64,000 nt of DNA from assembly GCF_007989085.1 (NCBI RefSeq), contig NZ_BJVJ01000014.1, forward strand, positions 1-64,000. Reading direction: 5' to 3'. Below, one piece after another: positions 31,384 to 39,261 of the stretch (position 1 is its first letter; each line of letters opens with the position of its first letter). The position numbers and the translations under genes were made by a program. Source of the stretch: Pseudonocardia sulfidoxydans NBRC 16205. Its GTDB lineage: Bacteria; Actinomycetota; Actinomycetes; Mycobacteriales; Pseudonocardiaceae. The notes beneath the pieces were generated by a model, which saw only the letters and a list, made by a program, of their open reading frames with translations, did no database searches and was not told the DNA's origin.

Positions 31384-31545
31384 GGCCTGTTCCTCACGGT
31401 CGGCGTGTCGCTGATCATCGGCAACTACTATCGGTTCGTGTCGCGCCGGATCGAGACCCGCCCGAGGACAACCCCGACACCGAGGTGTCCGACGACGCCG
31501 GCGACGTCGGGTTCTTCTCGCCGGGCAGCTACCGACGGCCGAACC
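31384..31545 (+). pseudogene. Fragment of cytochrome c oxidase subunit 4 (ctaF-like)
   Basis: The frame reads GLFLTVGVSLIIGNYYRFVS and RRIE, then after a one-base loss (near 31468) continues RPEDNPDTEVSDDAGDVGFF and SPGSY. Actinobacterial CtaF has a membrane helix followed by a [YF]RFVSRRIDPRPED...GFFSPGSYWP pattern, which this matches. Both ends of the gene are missing and the frame is broken, so it is a remnant. The true ctaF would be expected with the ctaC/qcr genes elsewhere. Confidence 0.65.
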
Positions 31546-31588
31546 CGTTCGACGGCCCCGCGTCCGCCAGCTGTCCGACAGCCGACCT

Positions 31589-31604
31589 CGTTTCACGTGA
31601 AACA
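31589..31604. promoter_or_regulatory. parS site
   Basis: CGTTTCACGTGAAACA: perfect 14-bp core. It lies 14 bp beyond the stop codon of the ddl-like gene. Confidence 0.9.
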
Positions 31605-31617
31605 CGCCGGCAGAACC

Positions 31618-32565
31618 TCAGGCGCGGTCGACCGCGCGTTCCACGAGGGTGGCGAAGAGGTCTCCGAGGTCGAGTCCGGCGGCGGTCGCGGCGGTGGGCA
31701 GGAGGGAGGTGTCGGTCAGCCCGGGCGAGACGTTCAGCTCCAGGATCTGGACGTTCCCGTCGCAGTCGACGATGGCGTCGGTGCGGGAGAGGTCGCGGAG
31801 CCCGAGGAGCCGGTGGGCGGAGAGGGCGACGTCCTGGACGCGAGCGAGGAGTTCGGGGTCGAGCGGCGCCGGGCAGTGGAAGGTCGTGTTTCCAGGGGTG
31901 TAGCGGGCGGTGTAGTCGTAGACGCCGCCGAGGGGCTCGACGCCGACGGGTGGGAGGACGCGGGGCGCGTCGTCGATCTCGACGACGGAGACGGCGACCT
32001 CGGTGCCGTCGACGAAGCGCTCGGCGAGGACGGTGTCGCAGTAGGCGAGGCAGCTGACCATGGCTGAGGGCAGGTCGTCGATGGTGGTGACGACCTGCGC
32101 GCCGAGGGCGGAGCCGCCCTGGTCGGGTTTGAGCATGAGTGGCAGCCCGAGCCGTTCGACCATGGCGTCGAGGACGGCGCGGGCGCCGAGCGCGCGGAAG
32201 GTGGCGTGCGGGAGGGCGACCCAGTCGGGGGTGTCGAGGCCGGCCCGGCGGAGTTCGGACTTGGCGGTGGGTTTGTCCCAGACGCGGCGGCAGGCCGGTG
32301 CGGGGGTGCCGACGAAGGGGACGTCGAGGAGTTCGAGCACGGCTTGGACGGCGCCGTTCTCCCCCTCCCCTCCGTGGAGGGCGATGACGACGGCGTCGGG
32401 CCGTTCGGTGCGCAGGCGCTCGACGAGGTTGGCGTCGACGTCCCACTCGAAGACGCCGACGCCGGAAGAGCGCAGCGCACCGGCGACGCGACGGCCGGAC
32501 CGAAGCGACACCTCTCGCTCGTGAGAGAGCCCACCGGCAAGCACCGCCACGGTCCGGTCGGTCAC
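31618..32565 (-). CDS. D-alanine-D-alanine ligase family ATP-grasp protein
   Basis: 315 aa. It shows the Ddl pattern: VAVLAGGLSHEREVSLRSGR at the N-terminus, ALHGGEGENGAVQAVLELL, LMLKPDQGGSALGAQVV in the ATP-grasp and LELNVSPGLTDTSLLP at the metal site. Ddl joins two D-Ala for peptidoglycan. Many actinobacteria keep the essential ddl elsewhere, so this copy may be a second ligase or act on a related substrate. The canonical HG(x)xGEDG(x)xQ loop here reads HGGEGENGAVQ, an acceptable variant. The GTG start at 32565 lies 37 bp before a parS site. Confidence 0.8.
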   Translation of the reverse strand: MTDRTVAVLAGGLSHEREVSLRSGRRVAGALRSSGVGVFEWDVDANLVERLRTERPDAVVIALHGGEGENGAVQAVLELLDVPFVGTPAPACRRVWDKPTAKSELRRAGLDTPDWVALPHATFRALGARAVLDAMVERLGLPLMLKPDQGGSALGAQVVTTIDDLPSAMVSCLAYCDTVLAERFVDGTEVAVSVVEIDDAPRVLPPVGVEPLGGVYDYTARYTPGNTTFHCPAPLDPELLARVQDVALSAHRLLGLRDLSRTDAIVDCDGNVQILELNVSPGLTDTSLLPTAATAAGLDLGDLFATLVERAVDRA

Positions 32566-32601
32566 GTCAGCTCCTGGTCGATCCGAAGAAGAGTGGGCTC
32601 A

Positions 32602-32617
32602 CGTTTCACGTGAAACA
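32602..32617. promoter_or_regulatory. parS site
   Basis: CGTTTCACGTGAAACA: perfect core, between the aminotransferase stop (32621) and the ddl-like start (32565). Confidence 0.9.
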
Positions 32618-32620
32618 CGC

Positions 32621-33961
32621 TCAGGCGGTGTCCGGCGAGGGGGCGTCGGGGCCGGACCGCAGACGCGGGGTACGCGCCGGCACGCCGAAGGTTCTCATGA
32701 CGTCGAGCTCGGCGCCGAGGACGCCTGCGAGCCGCCGGACGCCCTCCTCGATGCGCTCGGGCGTCGGGTAGCAGTACGACAGCCGGAGCTGGCTGCTGCC
32801 GAACCCGTCGGCGTAGAAGCCGGTACCGGAGGCGTAGGCGACGCGGGCGGTGACGGCGCGGGGCAGCATCGCCTTGGTGTCGACGCCCTCGGGCACGGTG
32901 AGCCATACGTAGAACCCACCGTCGGGGACGTTCCAGCTGCAGCCGGGCGGCAGGTGCGTCTCGAGGGCGGCGAGCATCGCGTCGCGGCGTTCGCGGTAGG
33001 CCTCGGTGAACGTCTTGACCTGGCTGCGCCAGTCCTGCGTCTGCAGGTAACGGGAGACGATCATCTGGTTGAAGGTCGGCGGGCACAGGGTTGCCGACTC
33101 CGCGGCGAGGACCAGGCGGTCGCGGACCGCGGGTGGGACGAGGGCCCAACCGACGCGGAGTCCGGAGGCGAAGGTCTTGGAGAAGGAGCCGAGGTAGACG
33201 ACGTCGCGGTCGAACGAGCGCAGCGCCGGGTAGACGGTCCCGGAGAACCCGAGCAGGCCGTAAGGATTGTCCTCGACGACGGCGACGCCGTAGGAGGCGC
33301 AGATCTCGAGGATCTCGGTGCGGCGTTCGACGGCGAGGGTGACGCCTGCGGGGTTGTGGAAGTTCGGGATCGTGTACAGGAACTTGGGCGTGATCCCTTG
33401 GCGTGCAAGCGATTCGAGGGCGTCACGGAGGTTCTGCGGCACGAGGCCGTGGGCGTCCATGGCGACGTGGACGACGCGCGCCTGGTACGCGGCGAAGGAG
33501 CCGAGCGCGCCGACGTAGGAGGGGCCTTCGGCGAGTACGACGTCACCCGGGTCGCAGTAGATGCGGGTGATGAGGTCGAGCGCCATCTGGGAGCCCACGG
33601 TCACGACGACATCATTGGGGTCGGCGTCGATGCCTTCGAGTCGCATGACCTCGCAGATCTGCTCGCGCAGCGCGGGTGTGCCCTGCGCGGAGCCGTACTG
33701 CAGCGCGGTCTGGCCCTCGCTCGCGACGAGTTGCCCGACCTCGGCGGCCAGGGTGTCGAGCGGGAGGGCGGCGAGGTTGGGCATGCCGCCGGCGAGGGAG
33801 ACGACCTCGGGCCGGCTGGCGACCGCGAACAAGGCGCGGATCTCGGAGGCGGTCATGCCGGCGGTGCGTCGGGCGAAGCGTCCGGTGGGGGCTGCCGCTG
33901 CCGCTGCTGCCGCCGTGCTGATGTCGTACGGATCGGGCACGGTGGGCGGCGGAACCGGCAC
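32621..33961 (-). CDS. PLP-dependent aminotransferase (fold type I, 2-aminoadipate/MocR-class)
   Basis: 446 aa cytoplasmic aminotransferase. Visible family blocks are SLAGGMPNLAALPLDTLAAE, ALQYGSAQGTPALREQICEV, YTIPNFHNPAGVTL, VVEDNPYGLLGFSG and the PLP-lysine segment YLGSFSKTFASGLRVGW. The C-terminal domain ends GFGSSQLRLSYCYPTPERIE. Similar enzymes act on 2-aminoadipate, aromatic or branched amino acids; the substrate cannot be fixed here. The GTG at 33961 has AAGGGGAGG upstream, and the longer upstream frame is not enzyme-like. It has no DNA-binding domain, so it is not a MocR regulator. It probably forms an operon with the ddl-like gene. Confidence 0.88.
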   Translation of the reverse strand: MPVPPPTVPDPYDISTAAAAAAAAPTGRFARRTAGMTASEIRALFAVASRPEVVSLAGGMPNLAALPLDTLAAEVGQLVASEGQTALQYGSAQGTPALREQICEVMRLEGIDADPNDVVVTVGSQMALDLITRIYCDPGDVVLAEGPSYVGALGSFAAYQARVVHVAMDAHGLVPQNLRDALESLARQGITPKFLYTIPNFHNPAGVTLAVERRTEILEICASYGVAVVEDNPYGLLGFSGTVYPALRSFDRDVVYLGSFSKTFASGLRVGWALVPPAVRDRLVLAAESATLCPPTFNQMIVSRYLQTQDWRSQVKTFTEAYRERRDAMLAALETHLPPGCSWNVPDGGFYVWLTVPEGVDTKAMLPRAVTARVAYASGTGFYADGFGSSQLRLSYCYPTPERIEEGVRRLAGVLGAELDVMRTFGVPARTPRLRSGPDAPSPDTA

Positions 33962-34180
33962 CTGGGGCCTCCCCTTCAGCAGGTCAAGCGGCGCAAGCGG
34001 ACCGCCCGAGTGTAACCGGGACGGGGGAACCTCCTGCCCTTCGGCGAGCCTGGAGGCCCGGTCGCAGCACATGTGCTGTCCAACGGGTCTGGATCGATCT
34101 AACATCGACGGGGCCCGGCCCTGTGCGTGATCCGCAGCCGGACGCGCACGCGAGAGCGTCTTCAGTAGCCGGAGGTTGCC

Positions 34181-34828
34181 TTGTCCTGGCACGTCGCCAG
34201 CATCACTCTGGACAATCTGGACGAACTCCCCAAGCGCTGCCGTACCTGCGTGTTCTGGGAGCTGTCGGAGCACCTGGGCAAGCAGGCCCAGGAGTTCGGG
34301 TCCACGGAGTTCGAGAAGGAGGCCTGGGTCTCGGGCGTCCTCCTCGAGTGGGGTTCGTGCGGCAAGATCGTGCACATGCAGGGCGCGCCCGCGGGGTACG
34401 TCATGTACGCGCCGCCGTCGGCGGTCCCCCGTGCGGCCGAGATGCCCACGGGTCCGGTGAGCGCCGACGCGGTCCTGCTCACGACGATGCAGGTGCTGCC
34501 CGAGTTCGCCGGGGAAGGCTTGGGGCGCATGCTCGCCCAGGCCGTCGTGAAGGACCTGACGCGTCGTGGTGTGAAGGCCGTCGAGGTGTTCGGCGATGCC
34601 CGTCCGGGTACCGAGCCCAGCTGCGTGATCCCGGCGGAGTTCCTGAAGGGCGTCGGGTTCAAGACGATCCGTCCGCACCCGCGCTGGCCGCGGCTGCGGA
34701 TGGAGCTGCGCGCGGCGATGACGTGGAAGGAAGACGTCGAGGCCGCGCTGGAGCAGATCCTCGGGACCGTGACGATCCCGCTGCAGTCGACGCCCCCGAT
34801 CGAGCGCCAGGTGATCCCCGCCCGCTGA
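34181..34828 (+). CDS. GNAT family N-acetyltransferase
   Basis: 215 aa. The acetyl-CoA loop is seen at VLPEFAGEGLGRMLAQAVVK (residues about 106-125). The N-terminus has a CRTC pair and an FWEL segment. This is the neighbour of cwlM and parB in mycobacteria (Rv3916c), and the substrate is unknown. The TTG at 34181 is preceded by GGAGG. It is convergent with cwlM, 61 bp apart. Confidence 0.85.
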   Translation: MSWHVASITLDNLDELPKRCRTCVFWELSEHLGKQAQEFGSTEFEKEAWVSGVLLEWGSCGKIVHMQGAPAGYVMYAPPSAVPRAAEMPTGPVSADAVLLTTMQVLPEFAGEGLGRMLAQAVVKDLTRRGVKAVEVFGDARPGTEPSCVIPAEFLKGVGFKTIRPHPRWPRLRMELRAAMTWKEDVEAALEQILGTVTIPLQSTPPIERQVIPAR

Positions 34829-34889
34829 GGCACCGGTTGCTGAAGCACCGGCCGTGTGGCGCGCAGGAACCGCCTGCGCGCCAACGGGT

Positions 34890-36059
34890 TCAGATGGCGG
34901 TGGCCTCGTTGCGCGCGATCTCGTGCGCGAGGACGTCGGAGAAGGTGAACGTGCCTGTCGGGTGGTCGTTCTGGCCCAGTAGGTACAGACGTTTGACCGC
35001 GACGAGGATGCCCTCGGCGACGATGTCGCGGAAGTCGGTGCTGAGCAGCTTGCGCCGGTCGCCCATGTTGGTCAGGTATCCGACCTCGACGCGCACGGTC
35101 GGCATCCTGGTGAGCCGCAGCAGCTCCCAGGTGCGGCCCTGGCTGCCGCAGTCGAGCATGGAGGTGCGGCTGAGCAGCTCACGTTGGATGAGGCCGGCGA
35201 GGGCCTCCCCCACCGTCGACGTGGGGCCGGAGCCGCTGCCGAAGTGGAAGGTCGCGAGGCCCTGCGCGTGCATGCTGGGGTTGGCGTCGGTGTGCAGCGA
35301 CAGGACGAGGTCGGCGCCCGCGGTGTTGGCGAACGCGGCGCGCTCTGCCTCGGGCGGGCAGGTGTCCTCGCGGCGGGTGAGCATGGCCTCCATGCCCGTG
35401 GCCGACATCCGGCCGACGAGCCGGCGCGCGAGGTCCCACATCAGGTCGGCCTCGGCGACCCCGCTGTTGACGACGCCGCGGTCGGGTCCGCCGTGGCCCG
35501 GGTCGACCACGATGCGTTTGCCGCGCATGCGGGGCCCGGCGCGGCGCAGGAGCTCCTGCTCGCGCAGCAGGCCGGGGCGGCCGCCGGTGACCTTGCGACC
35601 GAGCTGGCGCAGCGCACGCAGCGTCTGCGGGCCGCACACGCCGTCGGAGGCGAGGCCGTAGTCGCGCTGGAAGGCTTTGAGGCCGCGCTCGGTGAGGTCG
35701 TCGAACACGCCGCCGGGGCGGCCGACGTCGTAGCCCAGTTCGAGGAGCCGCTCCTGCAGGGTGACGACGTCGTCGCCACTCATCGGCGCGGAGACGAGGA
35801 GGGCGAGCATCCGGTCGCCGAGCTTCCAGCCGGCCTCGCGCAGCGCGCGGTAGGTGGCGGGGCCGACGATGCCGTCGGTGATGAGTCCGCGGCGCTGCTG
35901 GAAGGCGCGCACGGCGTGCTCGACGTCGGCGTCGAAGGTGAACTCCGCGGGCGAACCCGGAGGTGGCGCCTGCCGCCCGGCGGGAAGCCCCAGGCGCACG
36001 AGCATCTCCCGGATCTCGGCGACGGCCGGACCGCTGTCTCCGCGGCGGAGCAAATGCAT
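34890..36059 (-). CDS. cwlM: N-acetylmuramoyl-L-alanine amidase-like regulator CwlM
   Basis: 389 aa. Two peptidoglycan-binding type 1 domains (RRGDSGPAVAEIREMLVRLG and MSGDDVVTLQERLLELGYDV) precede an Amidase_3 domain (VVDPGHGGPDRG, LTRREDTCP, LSLHTDANP, VEVGYLTN). No signal peptide is seen, as for mycobacterial CwlM, which acts inside the cell: phosphorylated CwlM activates MurA. The zinc residues His and Glu appear retained. It follows trxA in the order trxB-trxA-cwlM known from M. tuberculosis. Confidence 0.9.
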   Translation of the reverse strand: MHLLRRGDSGPAVAEIREMLVRLGLPAGRQAPPPGSPAEFTFDADVEHAVRAFQQRRGLITDGIVGPATYRALREAGWKLGDRMLALLVSAPMSGDDVVTLQERLLELGYDVGRPGGVFDDLTERGLKAFQRDYGLASDGVCGPQTLRALRQLGRKVTGGRPGLLREQELLRRAGPRMRGKRIVVDPGHGGPDRGVVNSGVAEADLMWDLARRLVGRMSATGMEAMLTRREDTCPPEAERAAFANTAGADLVLSLHTDANPSMHAQGLATFHFGSGSGPTSTVGEALAGLIQRELLSRTSMLDCGSQGRTWELLRLTRMPTVRVEVGYLTNMGDRRKLLSTDFRDIVAEGILVAVKRLYLLGQNDHPTGTFTFSDVLAHEIARNEATAI

Positions 36060-36210
36060 GCACCCTCGCTCGATCGTCGTCAGTCCGCCGCCGTCGGCGT
36101 GCGGCCGCGGCCCATTCTGCCCTGCGCCTCCCCGACCGGGGGACAGCGGGGCGTGCCCGGGCGTGTCCTCGTCGTGACCTGCGGTGTCGGAGGGGTGGCC
36201 CCCGGAACGC

Positions 36211-36246
36211 GGAACCGGCCGGTTCCCAGCGGGAGCCGGCCGGTCC
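36211..36246 (-). terminator. Palindromic region after trxA
   Basis: GGAACCGGCCGGTTCC (36211-36226) is a perfect 16-bp palindrome, followed by a related GAGCCGGCCGGTCC. It sits between the trxA stop and cwlM. It may be a terminator or an attenuator between the two. Confidence 0.4.
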
Positions 36247-36269
36247 GTTGCCGAACGGTCGTTCGTGCC

Positions 36270-36599
36270 TCAGCCGAGGTAGTCGGCGAGGTCGGAGAGC
36301 AGCGCGGCCTTGGGGCGGGCGCCGACGATGGTCTTCACCGGCTTGCCGTCCTTGAACAGGATCATGGTCGGGATCGACATGACCTGGTAGGCGGCGGCGG
36401 TCTTCGAGTTGACGTCGATGTCGAGCTTCGCGACGGTCAGCTTGTCGGAGTGCTCGCCGGCGATCTCGTCGAGGACGGGGGCGACCATCTTGCACGGCCC
36501 GCACCAGGTCGCCCAGAAGTCGACGAGGACGGTCTTGTCGCTCTTGAGGACGTCGGCCTCGAACGAGGCGTCGGTGACGTCGACGGTGTTGTTGCCCAT
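36270..36599 (-). CDS. trxA: Thioredoxin
   Basis: 109 aa. The active site WCGPC lies at residues 32-36, with cis-Pro in SIPTM and a standard thioredoxin fold. It reduces disulfides in the cytoplasm and is recharged by the adjacent TrxB. The ATG at 36599 has GAAGGG eleven bases upstream; 31 further in-frame codons upstream are not thioredoxin-like. It is 43 bp from trxB. Confidence 0.97.
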   Translation of the reverse strand: MGNNTVDVTDASFEADVLKSDKTVLVDFWATWCGPCKMVAPVLDEIAGEHSDKLTVAKLDIDVNSKTAAAYQVMSIPTMILFKDGKPVKTIVGARPKAALLSDLADYLG

Positions 36600-36642
36600 C
36601 GTGTTCTGCCCTTCGCGGTGATGATCGGTGGAGGAGTGGGGG

Positions 36643-37641
36643 TCAGTGCGCGGCGGCCGCGGCCTCGGGAGCGGCGGTGCCGTAACCGCCACCGGCGAGC
36701 TCGGCCGGGACGGGGGTCTCGGCGAGCCAGCGCTCGGCGTCGATCGCGGCGGAGCAGCCGGAACCGGCTGCTGTGATCGCCTGACGGTAGGTGTGGTCGA
36801 CGAGGTCGCCGCAGGCGAACACGCCCTCGATGGTGGTGCGCGTCGCCGGCGAGTCGACCTTCACGTACCCGTCCCCGTCGACGTCGACGAGCTCGCGGAC
36901 GAGGCCGCTGCGCGGGTCGTGGCCGATGGCGACGAACATCCCGGTGACGTCGAGCGTCGACTCCTCACCGGTGACGGTGTCGCGCAGCCGCAGGTGGGAG
37001 ACCGATCCGTCGCCGTCGACCCGCAGCACCTCGGAGTTGAGCTTCCACTTGATCTTCGGGTCGTTCTGGGCGCGCTCGAGCATGATGCGCGACGCCCGGA
37101 ACTCCTCGCGGCGGTGGATGATCGTGACCGAGCGGGCGAAGCGGGTGAGGAAGGTGGCCTCCTCCATCGCGGAGTCGCCGCCGCCGATGACGGCGATGTC
37201 CTGCTCACGGAAGAAGAACCCGTCGCAGGTGGCACAGGCCGAGACACCGCGGCCGAGCAGCTCCTGCTCGCCGGGGACGTTCAGGTACCGGGCGGCCGCG
37301 CCCATCGCGAGGATGACGGCGCGCGCCGAGAACGTCTGCCCGTGGGCGGTGACGGTCTTGACCGGGCCCTCGAGGTCGACGGAGTCGACGTCCTCGGAGC
37401 GCAGCTCGGCGCCGAAACGCTTTGCCTGGTTGCGCATCTGCTCCATGAGCTCGGGGCCCATGATCCCGTCGGTGAAGCCGGGGTAGTTCTCGACCTCGGT
37501 GGTGGTCATGAGTGCACCACCGAACTGGGAACCCTCGAACACCAGCGGGTTGAGCTGGGCTCGGGCTGCGTAGACCGCGGCCGTGTAGCCGGCCGGGCCC
37601 GACCCGATGATGATCAGTTCCCGGACGTCGTCGGTGCTCAC
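36643..37641 (-). CDS. trxB: Thioredoxin-disulfide reductase
   Basis: 332 aa FAD/NADPH flavoenzyme. The FAD motif GSGPAG (13-18), the redox pair CATC (136-139) and the NADPH motif GGGDSA are visible, as is [20 protein letters not shown] near the C-terminus. It passes electrons from NADPH to thioredoxin. A short Ala-rich tail follows. It lies downstream of sigM and its anti-sigma gene, as in M. tuberculosis, where this region is part of the oxidative and envelope stress response. Confidence 0.97.
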   Translation of the reverse strand: MSTDDVRELIIIGSGPAGYTAAVYAARAQLNPLVFEGSQFGGALMTTTEVENYPGFTDGIMGPELMEQMRNQAKRFGAELRSEDVDSVDLEGPVKTVTAHGQTFSARAVILAMGAAARYLNVPGEQELLGRGVSACATCDGFFFREQDIAVIGGGDSAMEEATFLTRFARSVTIIHRREEFRASRIMLERAQNDPKIKWKLNSEVLRVDGDGSVSHLRLRDTVTGEESTLDVTGMFVAIGHDPRSGLVRELVDVDGDGYVKVDSPATRTTIEGVFACGDLVDHTYRQAITAAGSGCSAAIDAERWLAETPVPAELAGGGYGTAAPEAAAAAH

Positions 37642-37757
37642 CGCGGCGGTCCCTCCTCAGGTTGGTCGGGCGGGGCGGGAAGCTCCGCATCCGGTCGATT
37701 CAACACGAGTCTAGGAGCGGGCATTCCTCGTCCGCCGCCGGTCAGGGGCGATGCGGG

Positions 37758-38603
37758 TCACCGGCCGAGGGTGTGGTCGGCGAGGACGCGCGTGCAGGCG
37801 GTGTCGACGACGAGCACGCGGTACGTGCCGACCGTCCCGGTGGGCAGGACGAGCAGGACACCGGGGGTGCCGTCGACGGCGGCGTCCCGGGTCGCGAGTG
37901 CGGTGACGGGCGGGATGTCGACGGCGGCGAGGCAGTCGGCCTGGCGTGCCGGGTCGTCGAGGGGTCCGTGGCCGGCCCCGGGGGTGCCGACGAGGGCGTG
38001 CCGGTCCGTCGGCGGGGAGGTCGGCGCGACGATCGGCCGGCCGACGATCGCGACGACGGCGGCCGCCGCCGCGAGCACGGCCGCCAGCACCACGCGGGAC
38101 GGGCGGTGCGGGCGCCGGCCGGGCCTTGCCCCACGACTGCCGGCTCGCGCCCCACGACTGCCCGAGTGCTCGGCAGGACGGGCGGCAGTGCGGCGGTCTG
38201 CCCGCCGCCGTCTGCGGGCGGGCCCCAGGTCTACGCGGGACAGGAGGGTGTCCGGCGGCGAGGACCCGGCGTCACGACGGAGCGCGTCGGCGGCCGCGAG
38301 GATGTCGGCCCGCAGGTCCGCGGGCATCGAGGGTGCAGCGGGCATCGAGGGCGCAGCGGGCATCGAGGGCGCAGCGGGCATCGAGGGCGCAGCGGGCGCC
38401 GACGGCACCGAGGGAGTGTCGATCGACGGCGAGGGGCGGGACGCGGAGAGCGTGGCGAGGTCGCGGCGGGTCGCGTCGAGCGCCGCGAGGACCGCGGCGG
38501 CGGACGGGTCGTCGAGGGCCGCGACGCACCGGGGGCAGGAGCAGTCCTCCCCGGCGCAGGGCGGGCCGTCCCAGAGCGCGGCGAGGTGGAGGCGGTCGGT
38601 CAC
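37758..38603 (-). CDS. Anti-sigma-M-like membrane protein
   Basis: 281 aa. Its GTG start overlaps the sigM stop (GTGA), typical of a sigma/anti-sigma pair. The N-terminus has a Cys cluster CAGEDCSCPRC, then four SMPAAP-type repeats (about residues 73-93). A single membrane helix (VVLAAVLAAAAAVVAIVG) lies near residue 175, with an extracytoplasmic domain of about 85 residues after it. The position matches Rv3912. The usual HxxxCxxC zinc motif is not clear; the Cys cluster may replace it. Function inferred from context. Confidence 0.75.
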   Translation of the reverse strand: MTDRLHLAALWDGPPCAGEDCSCPRCVAALDDPSAAAVLAALDATRRDLATLSASRPSPSIDTPSVPSAPAAPSMPAAPSMPAAPSMPAAPSMPADLRADILAAADALRRDAGSSPPDTLLSRVDLGPARRRRRADRRTAARPAEHSGSRGARAGSRGARPGRRPHRPSRVVLAAVLAAAAAVVAIVGRPIVAPTSPPTDRHALVGTPGAGHGPLDDPARQADCLAAVDIPPVTALATRDAAVDGTPGVLLVLPTGTVGTYRVLVVDTACTRVLADHTLGR

Positions 38604-39151
38604 TGGTACTCCTCGCGCAGGTGGCCCAGCAGTTCGGCGAGCCGCAGCCGGCCGCGGGCGCAGCGGCTCTTCACGGTTCCGGTGGGGATGTCGAGGAGGC
38701 GGGCCGCGTCGGCGACGGGGTGGCCCTGCACGTCGACGAGCTCGATGACGGTCCGCTGTTCGTCGGGGAGCATCGCCAGCGCCGCGACGACGTCGATCCG
38801 GGTGGTGGCGGTGTGGGAGGGGTCGGGGCGACGGTCGGCGACGTCGTGCTCGGGCCAGGGTTCGGCGGGGCGGCGGTGGTCGCGGCGGATCCGGTCGATG
38901 CAGACGTTGACGAGTATGCGGTGCAGCCAGGTGCTCAGCGCCGCGTCGCCACGGTATCCGTCAAGTCGACGAAAAGCGGTGAGCAGGGCTTCCTGGACCG
39001 CGTCGCGGGCGTCGTCGGCGTTGCGCAGCACCTGCAGGGCCACGGCCCAGAGCCGGTCGCCGTGGCGACGGACGAGCTCCTCGAACGCCTGCGCGTCGCC
39101 CTCGCGATGGGCCGCGACGAGGGTCGCGTCGTCGAGGGCCGGTGCGGACAC
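38600..39151 (-). CDS. sigM: ECF RNA polymerase sigma factor SigM
   Basis: 183 aa. Region 2 shows FEELVRRHGDRLWAVALQVL, DDARDAVQEALLTAFRRLDG and YRGDAALSTWLHRI. Region 4 shows LPDEQRTVIELVDVQGHPVA through IPTGTVKSRCARGRLRLAEL. It is a typical two-domain ECF factor. The gene order with an anti-sigma gene, trxB and trxA matches SigM of M. tuberculosis. The GTG at 39151 is the start. Confidence 0.9.
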   Translation of the reverse strand: MSAPALDDATLVAAHREGDAQAFEELVRRHGDRLWAVALQVLRNADDARDAVQEALLTAFRRLDGYRGDAALSTWLHRILVNVCIDRIRRDHRRPAEPWPEHDVADRRPDPSHTATTRIDVVAALAMLPDEQRTVIELVDVQGHPVADAARLLDIPTGTVKSRCARGRLRLAELLGHLREEYQ

Positions 39152-39210
39152 GCGCGCACGCTACGAAGCACGCGCGCTCCCCCGCGGCAGTTCGCCGGGA
39201 ACCGTCAACA

Positions 39211-39261
39211 GCTGCGAACGGTCAGGCGCTGCGAACGGTCACACGCTGCGAACGGTCAGAC
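39211..39261. repeat. 17-bp tandem repeat, three copies
   Basis: GCTGCGAACGGTCAGGC, GCTGCGAACGGTCACAC and GCTGCGAACGGTCAGAC lie head to tail between the pseudokinase stop and sigM; the last copy includes that stop. It may act as an operator array upstream of sigM (60 bp from the GTG). Confidence 0.85.

Larger units (their letters stand above)
28206..31617. other. 3.4 kb gene-free, repeat-rich, parS-bearing interval
   Basis: No frame on either strand gives a convincing full protein; the long frames are Arg/Ala/Pro-rich with no domains. It holds four parS-like sites (28783, 29550, 30109, 31589), a 13-bp tandem array (30368-30497), several degenerate direct repeats (about 30540-31240) and a fragment of cytochrome oxidase subunit 4 (31384-31545). 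It could serve as a ParB-loading and spreading zone. A short CCGAG/CTCGG hairpin follows parB near 28235. Confidence 0.6.
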
